In this document: one piece after another, positions 45,126-53,359 of the stretch | Layout of the letters: each line of letters begins with the position of its first letter | How positions within the stretch are numbered: the first letter of the stretch is position 1 | Source of the DNA: Pseudomonas violetae | GTDB lineage: Bacteria; Pseudomonadota; Gammaproteobacteria; Pseudomonadales; Pseudomonadaceae | Direction: 5' to 3' | DNA: 64,000 bases | NCBI RefSeq assembly: GCF_023072615.1 | Contig: NZ_JAKNRW010000011.1 | Location: 51,739-115,738, forward strand | The notes under the pieces: model-generated | Database searches by the model: none | What the model was told of the DNA's origin: nothing | The model's input: only the letters and a program-made list of their open reading frames with translations | Position numbers and translations under genes: made by a program

Positions 45126-45461
45126 AACGGAAAAAGTTCAATTTATGTTGAGTGCTGGCCGACTAGTGGCCTTGATTACGGTTATTGCCTGTCTATGCTG
45201 ATTGGTAATGTCAAGGAGCCACACGCAAAAGGGAATTATTCATGAAACTGTCAGGGGTTGGCTCGATTCCGGGCTATCAAGAGAAGGATGTCTTGATAAG
45301 AGCGTCGCATCATGGACCCTCCGATTGAACATCATTTATCACCTGAGCGAACCCTCCACCAGAGGGGGCGTATGCCTGTCCCATGGAACACTGTGGTGGA
45401 TACGTAGAAAGGCCGAACAACTTTCTTCATTCAAAAAGACCGCGCTTAGGGTGATACGACC
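45126..45461. other. 336-bp gap with two weak small ORFs
   Basis: No RNA gene or strong terminator is seen here. Two small reading frames have plausible ribosome sites: 45145-45201 (MLSAGRLVALITVIACLC) and 45242-45328 (28 residues, MKLSGVGSIPGYQEKDVLIR...). The first looks like a lipoprotein signal peptide that stops just after a lipobox-like VIAC. The gap should also hold the promoter of the following receptor gene. Confidence 0.4.
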
Positions 45462-46781
45462 ATGTTTAACCTACATCACAAGGCTGACCTGCTGGAAATC
45501 GAGCGCTTCAGTTGCGCGTTGACCGAAGCCAATGCCAAGCTGGCGGCTGTCAGCCGTTCGATGGCAATGATCGAGTTTACCCCCGATGGCATCGTCATTG
45601 ATGCCAATGAGAATTTCTGCAGCACCATGGGTTATACCGCCGAAGAAGTTCGCGGCAAGCACCACCGGATCTTTTGTGAAGAAGCGTTTTATCGCAGCGA
45701 GGAATACGCGAAGTTGTGGCGGGACCTGGCGCGGGGTGAGCCGGTCAGCGGCACATTTTTGCGGCTGGACAGGAACGGCCGGGAGGTCTGGCTGGAGGCC
45801 AGCTACCTGCCAGTGTACGGTGCCGACCGACAGGTCCGCAGCGTGATGAAAGTAGCGGCGGACATAACCGACCGGATCAACAATGAGCACGAAAACAACA
45901 GCCTGCTCGCCGCTATCGGGCGCTCCATGGCCGTCATCGAATTCAAGCCGGACGGTACCGTCATCACGGCCAACGATAACTTCCTGAAAACCATGCACTA
46001 CTCGCTGAACGAAGTCGTCGGCCAGCACCACAGCATGTTTTGCCATCGCAGTGAAAGCGAGACGCAAGCCTACAAAGCGTTCTGGGCCTCGCTCAATCGC
46101 GGCGAGTATCACTCGCACCGGTTCGAGCGCAAGGACAAGTACGGCCATACGGTATTTCTGGAAGCGTCCTACAACCCCCTGTTCGACGCCAAGGGGCGCC
46201 TGTACAAAGTAGTCAAGTTCGCCAGTGACATCACGTCTCAGGTCACCACCCTGCAGACCGCTGCGGAATCGGCCCACAGCACCTCGGTACAAAACGATGC
46301 CTGTGCACAGAAGGGCTCTCAGGTGGTGCAGCAGACCGTCCAGATCATCCAGGACATTTCCCGGGACCTGAACGAGGCGGCGCAGAGCATCGATGCCGTG
46401 AGCAAACAGTCCGAAATCATCGGCACCATCGTCCAGACCATTCGCGGCATCGCCGACCAGACCAACCTGCTGGCACTCAACGCAGCCATCGAAGCGGCTC
46501 GTGCGGGAGAGCACGGCCGTGGCTTTGCGGTGGTGGCCGACGAAGTACGCAGTCTGGCAGCGAGGACCAGCCAGGCGACGCTGGAGATTGTCGAAGTGGT
46601 GCGCAAAAACCATGACCTGTCGCTGAGCGCTGTGACGAGCATGCAGTCAAGCCTGAGCAGAACCGGGCTGGGCGTCGAACTGGCGAACGAGGCGGGGGAG
46701 GTGATCGTGGAAATCCAGCAGGGCTCGCGACATGTGGTGGATGCGATCAGCCAGTTCAACTCGACGCTGCAGTTGAACTGA
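45462..46781 (+). CDS. Cytoplasmic PAS-PAS methyl-accepting receptor (BdlA-like)
   Basis: This 439-residue protein lacks transmembrane helices. Two similar PAS domains occupy about residues 25-140 ([20 protein letters not shown]) and 145-265 ([20 protein letters not shown]). They are followed by a short MCP signalling domain with [20 protein letters not shown] and [15 protein letters not shown]. The layout and length match P. aeruginosa BdlA, which controls biofilm dispersal through c-di-GMP, and also Aer-like redox receptors. PAS cofactor and output cannot be told from sequence. The MCP helices are shortened compared with classical receptors. Confidence 0.88.
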   Translation: MFNLHHKADLLEIERFSCALTEANAKLAAVSRSMAMIEFTPDGIVIDANENFCSTMGYTAEEVRGKHHRIFCEEAFYRSEEYAKLWRDLARGEPVSGTFLRLDRNGREVWLEASYLPVYGADRQVRSVMKVAADITDRINNEHENNSLLAAIGRSMAVIEFKPDGTVITANDNFLKTMHYSLNEVVGQHHSMFCHRSESETQAYKAFWASLNRGEYHSHRFERKDKYGHTVFLEASYNPLFDAKGRLYKVVKFASDITSQVTTLQTAAESAHSTSVQNDACAQKGSQVVQQTVQIIQDISRDLNEAAQSIDAVSKQSEIIGTIVQTIRGIADQTNLLALNAAIEAARAGEHGRGFAVVADEVRSLAARTSQATLEIVEVVRKNHDLSLSAVTSMQSSLSRTGLGVELANEAGEVIVEIQQGSRHVVDAISQFNSTLQLN

Positions 46782-46939
46782 TCGCCGCGCTGCGCAATAC
46801 CTGCATTCGGCCAGCGCGGTTAACGGGGCGCCTGCGATCAACAGCTTCGCCGTGGCGGCCTTCGGGCCGACCAAGGCATCAAGCCGGCGCGCTGCGCTTG
46901 TTTGGTCCGTGCACATCCCCTGAATTTGAAATGAGCACC

Positions 46940-46970
46940 AGTGGGAGCGAGCCTGCTCGCGATGGACGTC
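46940..46970. repeat. Single REP element
   Basis: GTGGGAGCGAGCCTGCTCGC is a lone copy between the BdlA-like gene and the convergent GST gene. The rest of this 235-bp gap has no clear feature. Confidence 0.75.
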
Positions 46971-47016
46971 AAGGACCGCTGTGCAGGCCGCTGGCGATCA
47001 AGCAACTCAGGCGACT

Positions 47017-47649
47017 TCATGGCAAGCCATTGCAGCCATGTTTAAGAAACCCCGGGCGTTGCGCCAGCCGTTGAAAGTATTCATCGACGGCGGGCAGGTC
47101 GGGGCGATCCATTGGCGTCATCAGCCAGCGGTTGATCGACAGACCGATGACGATATCGGCCACGGTGAAGTGCGGCCCGGCGACATAGGCGCCGGTCGCC
47201 TTCAGCTGCTGCTCGAGTATCGCCATTTTCTGGTTCCAACCGCGCACCCCGGTGGCGATCAAGTGCGGGTCGAGACACTCCGGATCCCGACGCACCAGGC
47301 CGGTGAACGCGTAACGCCAGGAACGATTGAGTTCAGTGGCCTGCCAGTCCATCCATTGCTCGACACGCGCCCTGGCTGCCGGCTCGGTCGGCAACAGTTC
47401 GATGTTGTGGTGCTTGCCGGCGAGATAACGACAGATGGTATTGGATTCCCACAACACGCCAGCGTCGTCGATGATCACTGGCACCTGGGCATTGGGGTTG
47501 AGCCTGAGGAACTCAGGGCTGTGGGTCGACGCGAATCCGCTGCCCCAGTCCTCACGTTCGTAGGAAACGCCCAGTTCGTCGCAGGTCCACAGGACTTTTC
47601 TGACGTTGATTGAGGACGCTTTACCAAGAATTTTCAGTGCATGTTCCAT
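47017..47649 (-). CDS. Glutathione S-transferase
   Basis: This 210-residue protein has a thioredoxin-like N-terminal domain (LGKASSINVRKVLWTCDELG; PNAQVPVIIDDAGVLWES, with the cis-proline and glutathione-binding ES). The helical C-terminal domain includes GPHFTVADIVIGLSINRWL, with the N-capping motif. The substrate is unknown. It lies 62 bp downstream of the PACE transporter gene in the same orientation, so it may be read with it. Confidence 0.9.
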   Translation of the reverse strand: MEHALKILGKASSINVRKVLWTCDELGVSYEREDWGSGFASTHSPEFLRLNPNAQVPVIIDDAGVLWESNTICRYLAGKHHNIELLPTEPAARARVEQWMDWQATELNRSWRYAFTGLVRRDPECLDPHLIATGVRGWNQKMAILEQQLKATGAYVAGPHFTVADIVIGLSINRWLMTPMDRPDLPAVDEYFQRLAQRPGFLKHGCNGLP

Positions 47650-47711
47650 TGAGCTACTCCTTTAGCGATCGGCCGCTTCAGGAATCTGACAGGGTGTCGG
47701 CCGACTGGCAA

Positions 47712-48143
47712 TCAGGCCGGGTCCGGTAGTGCAGACGCGGGCAAACCAAAGGTGCGATCAAACAGCCAGTTGAACGCGAACGTGTAGCAGGGGATGAAGA
47801 CGATCAGCGCCACGTCCAGCAGGAAGGCTTGTACGAGGCTGATGTTCATCCACCAGGCTATCAACGGGATCAGAAACACTATCAAGGTTAGTTGAAATCC
47901 CACTGCATGGGCGATGCGTCGTATCACGGTGCGGGTACGCGAGACCTGACGGCTTTCCCAGCGCTCAAACAGCGAGGTGTAGATGAGATTCCAAGTCACG
48001 GCGATGGTGGTGATGATCACGGCCAAGGGGCCGGTGCTGCCGGGAGATGAGCCCGACAACAGCGCCAGACCCAGTGCCGAGAATGTCATTCCGATGATTT
48101 CATACAGCGACACGTAGACCAGCTTTCGTTTAACACCTTGCAC
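47712..48143 (-). CDS. PACE family efflux transporter
   Basis: This 143-residue inner-membrane protein has four helices in two BTP repeats, as in the biocide/chlorhexidine exporter AceI. The first repeat keeps the key glutamate (VSLYEIIGM) and WNLIYTSLFER. The second reads RRIAHAVGFQLTLIVFLIPL with AWWMNISLVQAFLLDVAL. The second-repeat glutamate is replaced by Gln (FQ rather than FE). GTG 48143 has GAGG about 9 nt upstream. It is divergent from a LysR gene, its probable regulator. Confidence 0.85.
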   Translation of the reverse strand: MQGVKRKLVYVSLYEIIGMTFSALGLALLSGSSPGSTGPLAVIITTIAVTWNLIYTSLFERWESRQVSRTRTVIRRIAHAVGFQLTLIVFLIPLIAWWMNISLVQAFLLDVALIVFIPCYTFAFNWLFDRTFGLPASALPDPA

Positions 48144-48270
48144 GGATATAACCTCTTTGGAACGGATAAACGGCCAGGTTTGTTGAACAGACTGGCGGAG
48201 GCGGCGCAAGATAGCTTCAATGTTGATGACAGAAAAAGTCAGAAGCTTTCAGTTCTATTGATAGGTGAGC

Positions 48271-49146
48271 ATGAATTTCAACAGCGACAGCATCGAACTG
48301 TTCCTTGCCGTCATCGAGCGCGGATCGTTTTCTGCTGCAGCCCGATTCCTGGGCAGGGTACCGTCGGCGGTCAGCATGGGCATCGCCAACCTGGAAGCCG
48401 AACTGGGTTACCCGTTGTTTGATCGCAGTCATCGCGAACCGGTACCCACCGCCATGGCCACTGCGCTGGTGCCCCATGCACGGCTGATCGCCGAGCAGCT
48501 CAAGCAGTTGCAGGTGCATGCCATCGAGCTGTCGTTGGGGCTGGAAAGCAAGTTGTCGATTGCAGTGGTGGCGGACATGGACAAGCGCGCGGTGCTGGCA
48601 GCGATCAAGGTCATTGCCCGGCGTTTTCCACTACTCGACGTCGAACTGCTCAGTGCGCCACAGGATGATGTGCTGGCCATGCTGCACAGCGGCCGGGTGA
48701 GTGTTTGCCTGGCGTTCGCCGGCTTGAGCATGAACGTGCTCGAGCGTTTCCAGTTCGTCGGTTCGGAACGGATGATTGCCACACTGGCGGCTGACTGCCC
48801 GTTGATACAGGGGCAAGATCTGTTTCTGGAGGACTTGGTGCACTTGCGCCAGATCATCGTCGCCAGCTGTGACCTGCCGATCAGTGAGACGCGGCCTTTG
48901 GTGGGCGAGTCCCATTGGCGTACCGACACCCTGGCGATGGCGCTCGATATGGTTGAAGCCGGACTGGGTTGGGGCAATTTCCCGCTGTCGGTGGTGCAGC
49001 CATTACTCGACGCTGGCCGGTTCAAGCGCCTGAACTTCCGCAATATCGAGAATGGCCTGGTGCTGCCGGTGCATGCGGTGTGGCTCAAAAGCCAGCCGCT
49101 GCAGAAGGGGGCATTGGCGTTTGTGGAGCACATGGCCAACAACTGA
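48271..49146 (+). CDS. LysR-family regulator next to a PACE transporter gene
   Basis: This 291-residue LysR regulator has the N-terminal winged helix (SIELFLAVIERGSFSAAARFL; VPSAVSMGIANLEAELGYPL) and a periplasmic-binding-like effector domain from about residue 90. It is divergent from the PACE gene across 127 bp, the usual layout for a regulator of the neighbouring exporter. ATG 48271 is chosen; an in-frame GTG lies two codons upstream. It resembles the LysR at 62114-62968, which also faces a PACE gene. Confidence 0.88.
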   Translation: MNFNSDSIELFLAVIERGSFSAAARFLGRVPSAVSMGIANLEAELGYPLFDRSHREPVPTAMATALVPHARLIAEQLKQLQVHAIELSLGLESKLSIAVVADMDKRAVLAAIKVIARRFPLLDVELLSAPQDDVLAMLHSGRVSVCLAFAGLSMNVLERFQFVGSERMIATLAADCPLIQGQDLFLEDLVHLRQIIVASCDLPISETRPLVGESHWRTDTLAMALDMVEAGLGWGNFPLSVVQPLLDAGRFKRLNFRNIENGLVLPVHAVWLKSQPLQKGALAFVEHMANN

Positions 49147-49167
49147 TCGTGCAGTAGCTGCTGGCGA

Positions 49168-50199
49168 TTACGTGCTCTCGCGCACCTTCAGCTCAAACCC
49201 CATATCCAGCACCGGCTTGGCTACGGTATTGCCGGCCAGCAAGGTCAGCATCAACTCCGCCGAACGACGGCCTATGGCCTCTCGCGGAGTACTGATGCTG
49301 CTCAGGCGCGGCACCATGTGCGCGGAGGCCGGCAGGTCATTGAAACCCAGGATAGCCACCTGTTCCGGGACCTTGATCCCGAACCGCATGGCTTCCAGCA
49401 ACGCACCCTGGGCCAGGTCGTCGTTGCCGAAAAAAATTGCGTCGACGTCGGGATGACTGGCCAGCAACTGCATGAACAACTCTCCACCGAGGCCGACGGA
49501 AGACGCGCGCGGAGTCAGGACCTCCAGATCCGGATCGTACAGCCCGGCCTGTTGCAGCGCCTTGCGAAAACCTTCGCCGCGCAACAGGGTGCGCTGGTCC
49601 AGCTGGGCGCCGATGTAGGCCAGGCGCTTGCGACCACGGGAAAGCAAATGCTGCGCCGCCGTCTCACCCGCTGCCAGCTGCGAAAAGCCCACGCAGTTCA
49701 CCCCGGCGGCGCTGTCCAGTTCCATCATGTACACACACGGGATGTTGCTGGCCTCGATCATGCGTCGCGAGCTTTCAGTCCGGTCGAAACCGGTCAGCAG
49801 CAAGCCCCTGGGCTGATAGGCCATGTAGTTGCGCAGCAGGTTTTCTTCTTCGTCGCGCGAGTAATGGAAGTTACCGATCAGCACTTCGAAGCCCTTGGGA
49901 CGCAAAACCTGATGAATGGCTTCCAGGGTTTCAATGAACAGCAGGTTGGACAGCGACGGTACCAGCACCACTACGGAATGGCCCTGTGCAGAGGCGAGGG
50001 CACGGGCGGCGGGGTTGACTACGTAGTTGAGTTCCAGCGCCGCCTTCTGCACTTTCTCCACCAGATCGGTGGCCACTGTACTGACCCCGCGCAGGGCGCG
50101 GGAAGCGGTAATCGGGCTGACACCGGCCAGGCGCGCCACTTCGTTGAGAGTAGGGCGGCCAGTGGTACGCGTATTTTTATCGTTTTTAGGTGAGATCAT
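49168..50199 (-). CDS. gntR: GntR, LacI-family repressor of gluconate use
   Basis: This 343-residue repressor has the LacI helix-turn-helix RPTLNEVARLAGVSPITASR and hinge NYVVNPAARALAS. The sugar-binding domain includes VDAIFFGNDDLAQGALLEAM. It is divergent from gntK-gntT. Three near-identical sites ending TAGCGCT lie upstream of gntR, gntK and gntT, matching the P. aeruginosa GntR operator as I recall it, so autoregulation and gluconate or 6-phosphogluconate induction are expected. ATG 50199 is chosen over an upstream TTG. Confidence 0.93.
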   Translation of the reverse strand: MISPKNDKNTRTTGRPTLNEVARLAGVSPITASRALRGVSTVATDLVEKVQKAALELNYVVNPAARALASAQGHSVVVLVPSLSNLLFIETLEAIHQVLRPKGFEVLIGNFHYSRDEEENLLRNYMAYQPRGLLLTGFDRTESSRRMIEASNIPCVYMMELDSAAGVNCVGFSQLAAGETAAQHLLSRGRKRLAYIGAQLDQRTLLRGEGFRKALQQAGLYDPDLEVLTPRASSVGLGGELFMQLLASHPDVDAIFFGNDDLAQGALLEAMRFGIKVPEQVAILGFNDLPASAHMVPRLSSISTPREAIGRRSAELMLTLLAGNTVAKPVLDMGFELKVREST

Positions 50200-50228
50200 C
50201 GGACGGCTTGCCAAACAAAATTCGAGGC

Positions 50229-50242
50229 ACTAAGGTAGCGCT
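50229..50242. promoter_or_regulatory. GntR operator at gntR
   Basis: AC-T-AAG-G-TAGCGCT is an exact match to AC-N-AAG-N-TAGCGCT, 30 bp upstream of the gntR start. Confidence 0.82.
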
Positions 50243-50378
50243 GTCCCGAAGCAGCTGCAAATGCGTAAGCGAGTTTTGCCTGAACCTCGCTTTTCGGCGT
50301 TGGGTACGAAATGTTGCAACCCACAAAAATGACAAGAAGGCGTCGGCAACTTCTGCTTTTGATCCGGTGTCAAAGCTG

Positions 50379-50392
50379 ACAAAGGTAGCGCT
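50379..50392. promoter_or_regulatory. GntR operator at gntK
   Basis: AC-A-AAG-G-TAGCGCT is an exact match, 21 bp upstream of the gntK start. Confidence 0.82.
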
Positions 50393-50413
50393 GTCTGCGT
50401 GCTGAGGTGTTAC

Positions 50414-50947
50414 ATGAATCATCCCATCACCGCCCTGGTCATCATGGGCGTAGCCGGTTGCGGCAAAACCTGCGTCAGCGAAGCCTTGTGCCAGCTCAGT
50501 GGCGCAACCGCCATAGAAGGCGACACCTTCCATCCTGCTGCCAACATCGAAAAGATGAGCGCAGGCATCCCCCTCAATGATCAAGACCGTGCCGGCTGGC
50601 TCGACAGCCTGTGCGATGAACTGCGCCGCGTCGACGCTCAGGGCCAACGCCCGGTGCTGACCTGCTCGGCCCTCAAGCACAGCTACCGCGAAGTATTGCG
50701 CGGCGCGTTGCCGGGTCTGGGTTTTGTATTTCTCGAATTGACCCCTGAAGTGGCCGCCGAGCGCGTGTCGCACCGGCCCGGCCATTTCATGCCTTCGACC
50801 CTGATCGACAGCCAGTTCGCCACACTCGAGTCGCCCAAGGGCGAACCGCTGACCCTGGCGCTGGACGCCTCCAGTCATTCCGTCAACGAGCTGGCCGTTC
50901 AAGCACACCGCTGGTGGCTCGAACATGGCCTGAAACTCGCCGTATGA
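50414..50947 (+). CDS. gntK: Gluconokinase
   Basis: This 177-residue GntK/IdnK-type kinase phosphorylates gluconate to 6-phosphogluconate, which enters Edd. The P-loop is VMGVAGCGKT-like (IMGVAGCGKTCVSEAL). EGDTFHPAANIEKMSAGIPL, DQDRAGWLDSL and CSALKHSYREVLRG are family motifs. ATG 50414 is chosen because the P-loop starts near residue 11; the frame is open 5 codons further. A GntR operator lies just upstream and a weaker one separates it from gntT. Confidence 0.95.
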   Translation: MNHPITALVIMGVAGCGKTCVSEALCQLSGATAIEGDTFHPAANIEKMSAGIPLNDQDRAGWLDSLCDELRRVDAQGQRPVLTCSALKHSYREVLRGALPGLGFVFLELTPEVAAERVSHRPGHFMPSTLIDSQFATLESPKGEPLTLALDASSHSVNELAVQAHRWWLEHGLKLAV

Positions 50948-50956
50948 GTTTTGTGC

Positions 50957-50970
50957 GAAAAGATAGCGCT
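50957..50970. promoter_or_regulatory. GntR operator at gntT (diverged)
   Basis: GA-A-AAG-A-TAGCGCT keeps AAG-N-TAGCGCT but has GA instead of AC. It lies 60 bp upstream of gntT, just after the gntK stop. Confidence 0.7.
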
Positions 50971-51002
50971 GTCCTGATGGCCTGCGATTTACCCGCTTTA
51001 AT

Positions 51003-51018
51003 AACAACAACAACCAGG
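51003..51018 (+). promoter_or_regulatory. Hfq/Crc-type ARN tract before gntT
   Basis: AACAACAACAACCAGG is a run of A-A-C triplets that abuts the ribosome site of gntT. Hfq's distal face binds A-R-N repeats and, with Crc, blocks translation in pseudomonads when better carbon sources are present. Confidence 0.65.
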
Positions 51019-51029
51019 AGACACCCCTA

Positions 51030-52382
51030 ATGTTTGGCATGTCCCACGAGACGTTCCTGCTGCTTGATGCAGTGGTCACGGTGATCGGGCTTATCGTCCT
51101 GATCACCAAGTTCAAATTCCACCCGTTCATTGCCCTGATCATCGCCGCCGCATTTCTCGGCCTGACCTCGGGCATGCCGATCGGCACCATCATCAAGGCA
51201 TTCCAGGACGGCTTCGGCGGGGTGCTGGGTTTTGTCGGGATCATCCTGGCACTGGGGACCATGCTCGGCAAAATGATGGCCGAATCCGGCGGGGCAGACC
51301 AGATCGCCCAGACCCTGATTCGCGCATTCGGCAAGGACAAGGTGCAGTGGGCCATGATGTTCGCGGCCTTCCTGGTCGGCATCCCGCTGTTCTTCGAAAT
51401 CGGCTTCGTACTCCTGATCCCGCTGGTGTTCATCGTTGCGCGGCGTACCGGTGTGTCGATCATCAAGATCGGCATCCCGCTGCTGGCCGGCCTGTCGGCA
51501 GTGCACGGCCTGGTGCCACCGCATCCGGGTCCATTGCTGGCGATCGGCGTGTTCGGTGCCGACATTGGCAAGACTATCCTGTACGGGCTGATCGTGGCGC
51601 TGCCAACCGCCATCATTGCTGGGCCGATCTACGGTACTTTCATATCCAAATACATTCCCGGCCATCCCAATCAGGAGCTGGTGGATCAACTGGCGCGCGA
51701 GCCGGACGCTAAAGAACTGCCCAGCTTCAGCATTACCTTGATCACCGTGTTACTGCCGGTGTTCCTGATGCTGCTCAAGACCTTCGCCGATGTTGCGCTG
51801 GCGGACGGCAATTTCTTCCGCTCCTTCATGGACCTGATTGGTCACCCGATCTCGGCGCTGTTGCTGGCGTTGCTGCTGTCGCTGTACACCTTCGGCCACC
51901 GGCAGGGCATCGGCTCCAACCAGATTCTCAAATTGCTCGACTCCAGCCTGGCGCCGACGGCCGCGATCATTCTGATTATTGGTGCCGGTGGTGGCTTCAA
52001 GCAGATGCTGGTGACCAGCGGGGTGGGTGACGTTATCGGCCACATGGCCGTCAACGCGCAGATCTCGCCGATTTTGCTGGCCTGGCTGGTAGCTGCCGTG
52101 ATCCGTATTGCGACTGGTTCGGCCACGGTGGCGACCATCACCGGTGCAGGCATCGTGGTACCGGTGGTAGGGATGATTCCGGGTGTGAACCGTGAGCTGC
52201 TGGTATTGGCCACTGGTGCTGGTTCGTTGATCCTGTCCCACGTTAACGACGCCGGTTTCTGGCTGGTGAAGCAGTACTTCAACATGACTGTGGCAGAAAC
52301 CTTCAAAACCTGGACCGCGATGGAAACCATCCTGTCGGTGGTGGGGTTGGGCTTTATTCTGCTGCTGTCGATGTTCGTGTAA
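51030..52382 (+). CDS. gntT: Gluconate permease (GntP family)
   Basis: This 450-residue inner-membrane gluconate:proton symporter has about 12-14 hydrophobic segments. Family motifs are GLTSGMPIGTIIKAFQDGFG, GIPLLAGLSAVHGLVPPHPG and TGSATVATITGAGIVVPV, with the C-terminal SHVNDAGFWLVKQYFNM. It follows gntK with its own GntR operator and an A-rich Hfq/Crc-like tract. A terminator follows. Confidence 0.95.
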   Translation: MFGMSHETFLLLDAVVTVIGLIVLITKFKFHPFIALIIAAAFLGLTSGMPIGTIIKAFQDGFGGVLGFVGIILALGTMLGKMMAESGGADQIAQTLIRAFGKDKVQWAMMFAAFLVGIPLFFEIGFVLLIPLVFIVARRTGVSIIKIGIPLLAGLSAVHGLVPPHPGPLLAIGVFGADIGKTILYGLIVALPTAIIAGPIYGTFISKYIPGHPNQELVDQLAREPDAKELPSFSITLITVLLPVFLMLLKTFADVALADGNFFRSFMDLIGHPISALLLALLLSLYTFGHRQGIGSNQILKLLDSSLAPTAAIILIIGAGGGFKQMLVTSGVGDVIGHMAVNAQISPILLAWLVAAVIRIATGSATVATITGAGIVVPVVGMIPGVNRELLVLATGAGSLILSHVNDAGFWLVKQYFNMTVAETFKTWTAMETILSVVGLGFILLLSMFV

Positions 52383-52398
52383 GCGATTGGCAGGCGCA

Positions 52399-52426
52399 AA
52401 AAAACCGCAGCGATGCGGTTTTTTTG
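52399..52426. terminator. Bidirectional terminator between gntT and the Rhs gene
   Basis: The stem AAACCGCA-GCGA-TGCGGTTT is flanked by A-runs and T-runs on either side. It serves both convergent genes. Confidence 0.93.
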
Positions 52427-52453
52427 TGGGTGTTCGGGGGGTGAATCAACTTC

Positions 52454-53305
52454 TTATCCACGGCGGATGCGGGAGGCGTCGTTGGCACTGGAAGTTGAAG
52501 GAACTTGATGTCTGCCGGATTCAACGCCCTTGATAGTTAGGCCATCCCGCGTCCTCATTTTTGTGTATGCGTTTTGATTACGTTGACCATAGTTGCCTGC
52601 CAGAACGAAACCAGGGGCACCTGCGCCGCTATCAGGCGGCTGGTTATTAACGCTCGTCTGTAAAGGTAAGCCAGGTGCCGAATGGGGGTGACTGTCTTTC
52701 TTCGAGCGCGCGCCGCGTGCTCGACGACCTCCTGTTTTCTGTTGGGTTAGGCGAGGGCTGTCGGCATTGGCGAAGAGTTGATCAACCACGCGACCCACTG
52801 CGGTCTTGAAACCACTGTCCTTAACGGTTTGGACTGATTTCGTTTTGCTCACCACTCCACCTGCCTGGCCCACTCCCGAAAAAAGCTCATTCAAAGTGGC
52901 GAATACGCTAAACCAACCTTGGCCACTCGGATCCGCCCGCATCATCGGCTCGCCACCACAATACAGATAAGCGTTCAGCCCTCCCTTGCCAAACGGGCTG
53001 AACCTGTCTGAGCTGTGGAATCGCATCAATCTCGGGTTATAGGCGCGATATCCATTACCCAGAATGTACCCATCAAGTCCAGCCTCACGCAGTTCGCCAG
53101 TAAATCCAAGCCCGGTCATGGACACCTGTTTGCAGGATCGCTGGCCGTAGGCAGAGTAGGCGAAGAGATTGGTTCTACCGCTGGCGATTTCAGCAAGTAC
53201 CGACTGTTTGTGGTCGGTGACCAATAGCGAGCTACTGCGATGAGTGAACGTATTTGCTGGGGGGCATGGGCAGGTCCGATAAAACCACGGGGCAGCAGGC
53301 ATCAT
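52454..53305 (-). CDS. Orphan RHS repeat-associated core protein with unique C-terminus
   Basis: This 283-residue protein has an RHS core in its middle: SLLVTDHKQSVLAEIASG, GFTGELREAGLDGYILGNGY and PFGKGGLNAYLYCGGEPM, ending DPSGQGW near residue 130. The ~150 residues after that are unrelated to the core, polar and basic (GGRRARGARSKKDSHPH), as in Rhs/CDI polymorphic effectors. The first ~25 residues are not family-like, so the start is uncertain; an internal start before SSSLLVTD is possible. It lacks the long YD-repeat shell. No obvious immunity gene follows: only 71 bp and a terminator separate it from gntT. Toxin activity is not established. Confidence 0.7.
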   Translation of the reverse strand: MMPAAPWFYRTCPCPPANTFTHRSSSLLVTDHKQSVLAEIASGRTNLFAYSAYGQRSCKQVSMTGLGFTGELREAGLDGYILGNGYRAYNPRLMRFHSSDRFSPFGKGGLNAYLYCGGEPMMRADPSGQGWFSVFATLNELFSGVGQAGGVVSKTKSVQTVKDSGFKTAVGRVVDQLFANADSPRLTQQKTGGRRARGARSKKDSHPHSAPGLPLQTSVNNQPPDSGAGAPGFVLAGNYGQRNQNAYTKMRTRDGLTIKGVESGRHQVPSTSSANDASRIRRG

Positions 53306-53359
53306 TTCATAGTGCCCCTGCTCCGTGAACTATCAGAACTGCCAGGTCCTGAGGGTGTG

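Noticed and set aside
45202..45522. 106-codon ORF overlapping the start of the BdlA-like gene
   Set aside because: It overlaps the receptor gene by 61 nt, has no family features and weak codon use; the smaller frame at 45242 fits a ribosome site better.
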